This document shows positions 60,339 to 64,000 of a stretch of 64,000 nucleotides of DNA, in pieces. This DNA is from Blautia glucerasea (lineage in GTDB: Bacteria > Bacillota > Clostridia > Lachnospirales > Lachnospiraceae): NCBI RefSeq assembly GCF_020537505.1, contig NZ_JAJBMO010000001.1, positions 277,121 through 341,120 on the forward strand. The letters run 5' to 3'. How positions within the stretch are numbered: the stretch's first letter is position 1; every line of letters begins with the position of its first letter. A model generated the notes under the pieces. It did not search any database. It was not told the origin of the DNA and saw only the letters and a list, made by a program, of their open reading frames with translations. The position numbers were made by a program, and so were the translations under genes.

Positions 60339-62801
60339 TTATTTTTTGATCTTGATTTTCTTGGCTGCACTGTATGAACCGTATACTTTTTTGCCTTTGG
60401 AGTCTTTTTTATAGGCTCTTACTTTTACATAATAAGTCTTATTTTTCTTAAGTCCGCTCAAAATCAGGCTGGTCTTGGAAGTAGTTTTTTTCTTTGCTCC
60501 TGAGAATTTGGAGTTCGTTGCATAGGATACCTGATACCCAGCTGCGCCACTGATCTTCTTAATAGAAACCAGACATTTTTTTCCTTTTTTATTGGTAAGT
60601 CTGTTAAGCTTTCCCTTTGCAGGAGCTTTGACCTTCTTTGTTTTCCCACCAGTTACAGTAATGGTCTTGGTTACGCTCTTTGCCTTATAACCGTCAAAAT
60701 ACATGGTGATCTTGGCTTTTCCAGCTTTAACCGCCTTTATTTTTCCATTTTGTACGGTACATACGGAATTATCAGAGGAAACGGCAATAGCACCAGAATT
60801 TTTCAGCTCTGTTCCACCCCATATGGTTTTAAAGGTTGTGGTTTCTCCAACTTTTAAGCTTGTTTTTGCAAGACTAAAGGAAGCTGCCTGAGACACCAGT
60901 CCACTGGCAGTCAGCACTTTGCGGGTACTTGTTTTGTTCGAATAAGAGCTGGCGTTTGCTGTACTTCCGCCTCCGGTTCCAAAACACTGTACCCACAAAT
61001 ATACTCCATTTACATTTACACATCCAATTCCAATTGTTTTAAATGAGGCATTCAGTATATTCTGCCTATGCCCGGTTGAATTCATCCAGCCTTTTACTAC
61101 AGATGACGGCGAGGTCTGTCCTGCTGCGATATTTTCACCCGACATTAAAGAATTGGCAGTAAAACAGTCACTTCCACTTGGTCTTGTATGATCAAAATAC
61201 AAGGCACACTCATAGCTTCTGAGCATGGCCGTCTCCAAAAGACTTTTCTCCATAGTCAGAGGCGCTGCTCCCACTTTCTTTCGCTCTTTATTCACCAGCG
61301 TCAGCACTTCAAAGGCATACTTATAATTTTCTGTTCCGGTTACGCCAACTTTTACTCCTGCCACAATGGTTCCGTCTTCCTGCTGATGAATGCCGGCATT
61401 CTGGAAGGTGATCTTTGTATTGGAGCCAAATGCATCGCTGGCAATTTGGTTCAGGGAGGAAGGTAGCGTTATACTTGCCAGGCTTTGGCAGCCTGAAAAA
61501 GCTTCACTTCCAATTGTTGTAATTCCATTTGCCAGTGTAACCTTAGACAGTTTTTCTGCACCGCTTGCAAAGCCTTCCGGAATCGTATCAACTCCTGCTG
61601 CAACTGTAAGAGAAGTTAAATTTCCAGCATTCATAAAGGTATAGGTTCCCAGCGTTTTTACATTTCCAGGAATTTCAACAGAACTAAGACTTGAATATGC
61701 AAAAGCTGCCATCTCGATCTTCGTCACATCTCCTGGGATTTTGTAGGAGCCCGTTCTTCCAGCCGGATACTGAAACAGTGTTTTTCCTCCATCTGCATAG
61801 AGAACCCCATCCTTTGAAATATACTTACCATTTCCATTTACCTGTATGTTCTGAAGCAGCGGCATTCCAAGCAGACTGTTTCCCGGATTCAGATAAGTAA
61901 CCGTAGATGGTAAAACCAGATTTCGGATCGCTGTTCCATAAAATGCACCGTAATAAATTTCTTTCATATTATTTCCAAGAGAAATCTCTGTCAGAGCATT
62001 ATCATTGGCAAAAACCAGCGGTCCTACATACTGAACGCTGTCACTGAAAACAGCTTTTGTCAATCTCGGCAGATTGGAGAAGGCTGCATATCCGATCAGG
62101 GAAACGCCATCCTTAACAACAACTTCATTGATGCTGTATGCATAATTTTCCCATGGCTGAAGAACCACACCATCTTTTAATTCGGTATCCTCATCACCTT
62201 CTACTACAAAATCATACATATTTCCAGTACCTTCAATGGTCAGTACACCATTTTCCAGGCTCCAGGTAACATTTGCACCACATTTTCCACCAGATGCATC
62301 CGCTTCTGTCAGGCCATCCGTTTCTCCCTCTTCTTCATCTGCACCAAAGAACCCCTCTTCATCGGTAATTATTTCTGTGGAATCTCCTGATGAAAAATCA
62401 GACAAATCCAATTCCCCGTTGTTGTCTTTTAACAGCAGGTCAGGATCAGACTCTGTCCAGGAAGCTTCCGGGGTTGAGTTAATCTGGCTGTCATTCTCCG
62501 AAGAATTCTCATTCTCATTTGGCTCTGGAACAGCATCTGGAGTATCCCTGTCTATTGATCCATCCTCCGTTTCTTTCCCCGCATCTGTATTCTCGTTTAC
62601 CTGCTCCAGATCACCTTTTGTACTGCTTTCTTCAAACCCGGAACTGTTCTCCTGACTTTCTTGGTTGGATTGGTTTTCTTGATTTTCACTGTAAAATCCA
62701 TCTGAAAAATCTTCCGCGTAAATCACTGCAGGCTCTGCTGCCATGGCTGCGCAAAGAGCTGCTGCCATTACTTTCGACAGCCATAAGTGTTTCTTTTTCA
62801 T
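60339..62801 (-). CDS. secreted surface protein: LRR_5 repeats, CAP domain, Ig-like and Fn3-like domains
   Basis: An 820-residue exported protein. The signal peptide ends near AVIYA (about 30). An acidic Ser/Glu/Asn-rich spacer (about 32-170) is followed by BspA-type leucine-rich repeats (about 175-460, units such as 'LPRLTKAVFSDSVQYVGPLV'). A CAP/SCP domain (about 485-610) has 'HTRPSGSDCFTANSLMSGEN', the following IAAG, and 'WMNSTGHRQNILNASF'. A bacterial Ig-like region (about 635-715) and an Fn3-like C-terminal domain (about 725-815) close the protein. There is no sorting signal, so it may be released or held by wall interactions. The frame opens earlier at 62840, but GGGAGG supports 62801. 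Function is likely adhesion or wall interaction. Confidence 0.88.
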   Translation of the reverse strand: MKKKHLWLSKVMAAALCAAMAAEPAVIYAEDFSDGFYSENQENQSNQESQENSSGFEESSTKGDLEQVNENTDAGKETEDGSIDRDTPDAVPEPNENENSSENDSQINSTPEASWTESDPDLLLKDNNGELDLSDFSSGDSTEIITDEEGFFGADEEEGETDGLTEADASGGKCGANVTWSLENGVLTIEGTGNMYDFVVEGDEDTELKDGVVLQPWENYAYSINEVVVKDGVSLIGYAAFSNLPRLTKAVFSDSVQYVGPLVFANDNALTEISLGNNMKEIYYGAFYGTAIRNLVLPSTVTYLNPGNSLLGMPLLQNIQVNGNGKYISKDGVLYADGGKTLFQYPAGRTGSYKIPGDVTKIEMAAFAYSSLSSVEIPGNVKTLGTYTFMNAGNLTSLTVAAGVDTIPEGFASGAEKLSKVTLANGITTIGSEAFSGCQSLASITLPSSLNQIASDAFGSNTKITFQNAGIHQQEDGTIVAGVKVGVTGTENYKYAFEVLTLVNKERKKVGAAPLTMEKSLLETAMLRSYECALYFDHTRPSGSDCFTANSLMSGENIAAGQTSPSSVVKGWMNSTGHRQNILNASFKTIGIGCVNVNGVYLWVQCFGTGGGSTANASSYSNKTSTRKVLTASGLVSQAASFSLAKTSLKVGETTTFKTIWGGTELKNSGAIAVSSDNSVCTVQNGKIKAVKAGKAKITMYFDGYKAKSVTKTITVTGGKTKKVKAPAKGKLNRLTNKKGKKCLVSIKKISGAAGYQVSYATNSKFSGAKKKTTSKTSLILSGLKKNKTYYVKVRAYKKDSKGKKVYGSYSAAKKIKIKK

Positions 62802-62880
62802 AGACCTTTTCCTCCCTTGACAAGTTCTCTCTTTTTGCATATTTCCCTGCTAATGCATTCTTATATATGCTGATATAGAA

Positions 62881-62909
62881 ATTATAAATTTCAAAAATTT
62901 CTTTGTCAA
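62881..62909 (-). promoter_or_regulatory. consensus promoter of the LRR-CAP protein gene
   Basis: On the minus strand, a perfect TTGACA (62904-62909) and a perfect TATAAT (62881-62886) with a 17-bp spacer. Confidence 0.9.
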
Positions 62910-62929
62910 TATCTGGAAAAATTCACTTT

Positions 62930-62958
62930 TTGATAACAGATCTGTGGTATGATATGAT
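62930..62958 (+). promoter_or_regulatory. promoter of dapF
   Basis: TTGATA (62930-62935), a 17-bp spacer and TATGAT (62953-62958). It is divergent from the LRR-CAP promoter, with the -35 boxes 20 bases apart. Confidence 0.8.
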
Positions 62959-63014
62959 TTGTGTGGAGTAGAAATAATGAAAATTTAAGGCGTTTACCGC
63001 CGAGGAGGTATCTT

Positions 63015-63869
63015 ATGAAATTTACAAAAATGCATGGTATCGGCAACGATTATGTATATGTGAACTGTTTTAAAGAAACTGTGAAGGATCCGTCAGCTGT
63101 TGCAAAGTTTGTAAGCGACAGACATTTTGGAATTGGTTCTGACGGATTGATTCTGATCAAACCATCTGATATTGCAGACTGTGAGATGGACATGTATAAC
63201 CTGGATGGGTCCCAGGGTGCTATGTGTGGAAATGGGATCCGTTGTGTAGCCAAATATGCCTATGATTACGGCATTGTGAATAAGACCAGCATCAGCGTAG
63301 CCACCAAAAGTGGCGTAAAGTATCTGGACCTTTCCATTCGTGATGGTAAGGTGAGCATGGTAAAGGTAAATATGGGGACTCCCATTCTTCAGGCTTCTTT
63401 GATCCCGGTTGTTGCCCAGACCGAGCAGGTGATCAATGCTCCTATTGAAGTGGACGGACAGACTTATCGGTTCACGGCAGTTTCTATGGGAAATCCTCAT
63501 GCTATTGTTTATATGGATGAGGTAGATGGACTGGAGATTGAGAAGATCGGACCTTCTTTTGAAACGCATGTGAATTTCCCGGACCGTGTGAATACGGAGT
63601 TTGTGAAGGTGATCGACAGACATACGGTTCAGATGAGAGTCTGGGAGCGGGGATCCGGAGAGACACTGGCTTGTGGAACAGGAGCTTGTGCAGTGGCTGT
63701 GGCTTCTATTCTCAATGGGCTTGTGGACAGGGATCAGCCGGTTACAGTGAAGCTGCTGGGCGGAGATCTGAATATTCTCTGGGATGAGAATGACGACCAG
63801 GTTTATATGACGGGACCGGCTGCGACAGTATTTGACGGGGAGATTGATTTAGCGTTTCTTGGAGAGTAA
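63015..63869 (+). CDS. dapF: diaminopimelate epimerase
   Basis: A cofactor-independent epimerase converting LL- to meso-diaminopimelate for lysine and peptidoglycan. It opens 'MKFTKMHGIGNDYVYVNCFK'. The first catalytic cysteine lies in 'MCGNGIRCVAKYAYDYG' and the second in 'ETLACGTGACAVAVASILNG'. Length from 63015 is 284 residues, normal. A longer frame from 62961 lacks a ribosome site, while GAGGAGG precedes 63015. With MurE of the DNPR type it indicates meso-DAP peptidoglycan. Confidence 0.97.
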   Translation: MKFTKMHGIGNDYVYVNCFKETVKDPSAVAKFVSDRHFGIGSDGLILIKPSDIADCEMDMYNLDGSQGAMCGNGIRCVAKYAYDYGIVNKTSISVATKSGVKYLDLSIRDGKVSMVKVNMGTPILQASLIPVVAQTEQVINAPIEVDGQTYRFTAVSMGNPHAIVYMDEVDGLEIEKIGPSFETHVNFPDRVNTEFVKVIDRHTVQMRVWERGSGETLACGTGACAVAVASILNGLVDRDQPVTVKLLGGDLNILWDENDDQVYMTGPAATVFDGEIDLAFLGE

Positions 63870-63892
63870 CCTGTTCATTTGCTATTTTGTGG

Positions 63893-64000
63893 GTTGGTCG
63901 TTACCCCGTACGCGATTTCACAATGTATATTCACCGCCGCGCGGAGCAACGTTCCGGCAAGCTAGCTGGTAACTACGACTAAGGCGCTCGGGAGAGCCCT
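63893..64000. other. GC-rich unassigned sequence at the right window edge
   Basis: About 108 bases after dapF are clearly richer in G and C than their surroundings (for example CCGCCGCGCGGAGCAACG). No complete ORF, terminator or RNA gene can be supported. Part of it (CGGAGCAAC) also occurs in the hairpin at 16856-16878, so it may be the start of a dispersed repeat cut by the window. Confidence 0.3.

Overview
The window is a stretch of low-GC Gram-positive chromosome. It is almost certainly from an anaerobic member of the Clostridia, most likely Lachnospiraceae and Blautia-like; the genus is an inference. The reasons are a clostridial division and cell-wall (dcw) cluster, small clostridial families (DUF1836, DUF4364, DUF1540, YerC/TrpR-like), a PASTA kinase/PP2C operon, a MurE with the DNPR motif plus DapF (meso-DAP peptidoglycan), strong AGGAGG ribosome sites and consensus sigma-A promoters with 17-bp spacers. 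No rRNA, tRNA or CRISPR array was seen.

Left edge (1-1.3 kb): the tail of a mobile element, with a MobA/MobL-type relaxase C-terminus and a tnpV gene, abuts the 3' end of an rlmD-type 23S rRNA methyltransferase that carries an extra C-terminal domain. 3-13 kb: housekeeping genes (pcrA, rarA, a YesL-like protein, a radical SAM protein, a polysaccharide deacetylase, a cytidylate-kinase-like protein) and small regulators (DUF1836, YerC, DUF4364). 13-18 kb: a branched-chain amino acid ABC transporter operon, livJ-livH-livM-livG-livF, with a structured or coding leader before livJ and a repeat-rich gap after it. 18.6-20.1 kb: infC-rpmI-rplT with an attenuator leader and an AUU start for infC.

20.7-34.4 kb (minus strand): the dcw cluster mraZ-rsmH-ftsL-pbp-pbp-mraY-murD-ftsW-murA-ftsQ-ftsZ, preceded by a promoter and an array of MraZ boxes. 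34.7-51 kb (minus strand): murE-priA-def-fmt-yugP-rsmB-rlmN-stp-prkC-rsgA-rpe-thiN, then ychF and lgt. This is the conserved Firmicutes block joining translation-linked enzymes with the PASTA Ser/Thr kinase and its phosphatase, which elsewhere regulate peptidoglycan synthesis and division. 51-64 kb: a cell-surface protein, a stand-alone carbamate-kinase-like gene, two membrane proteins, asnA with a CBS-domain gene, a polar amino acid ABC transporter, a secreted LRR-CAP-Ig-Fn3 protein and dapF.

The most unusual item is the polar amino acid binding protein at 59381-60160. Its two halves are in swapped order relative to family 3 solute-binding proteins: the usual C-terminal half directly follows the signal peptide and the usual N-terminal half ends the protein. 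This looks like a natural circular permutation. Other items of note are the livJ leader, a palindrome filling the yerC promoter spacer, matching DxDGN-type repeats in the tails of FtsQ and a division PBP, a MITE-like dispersed repeat, and a second dispersed hairpin with compensatory base changes.
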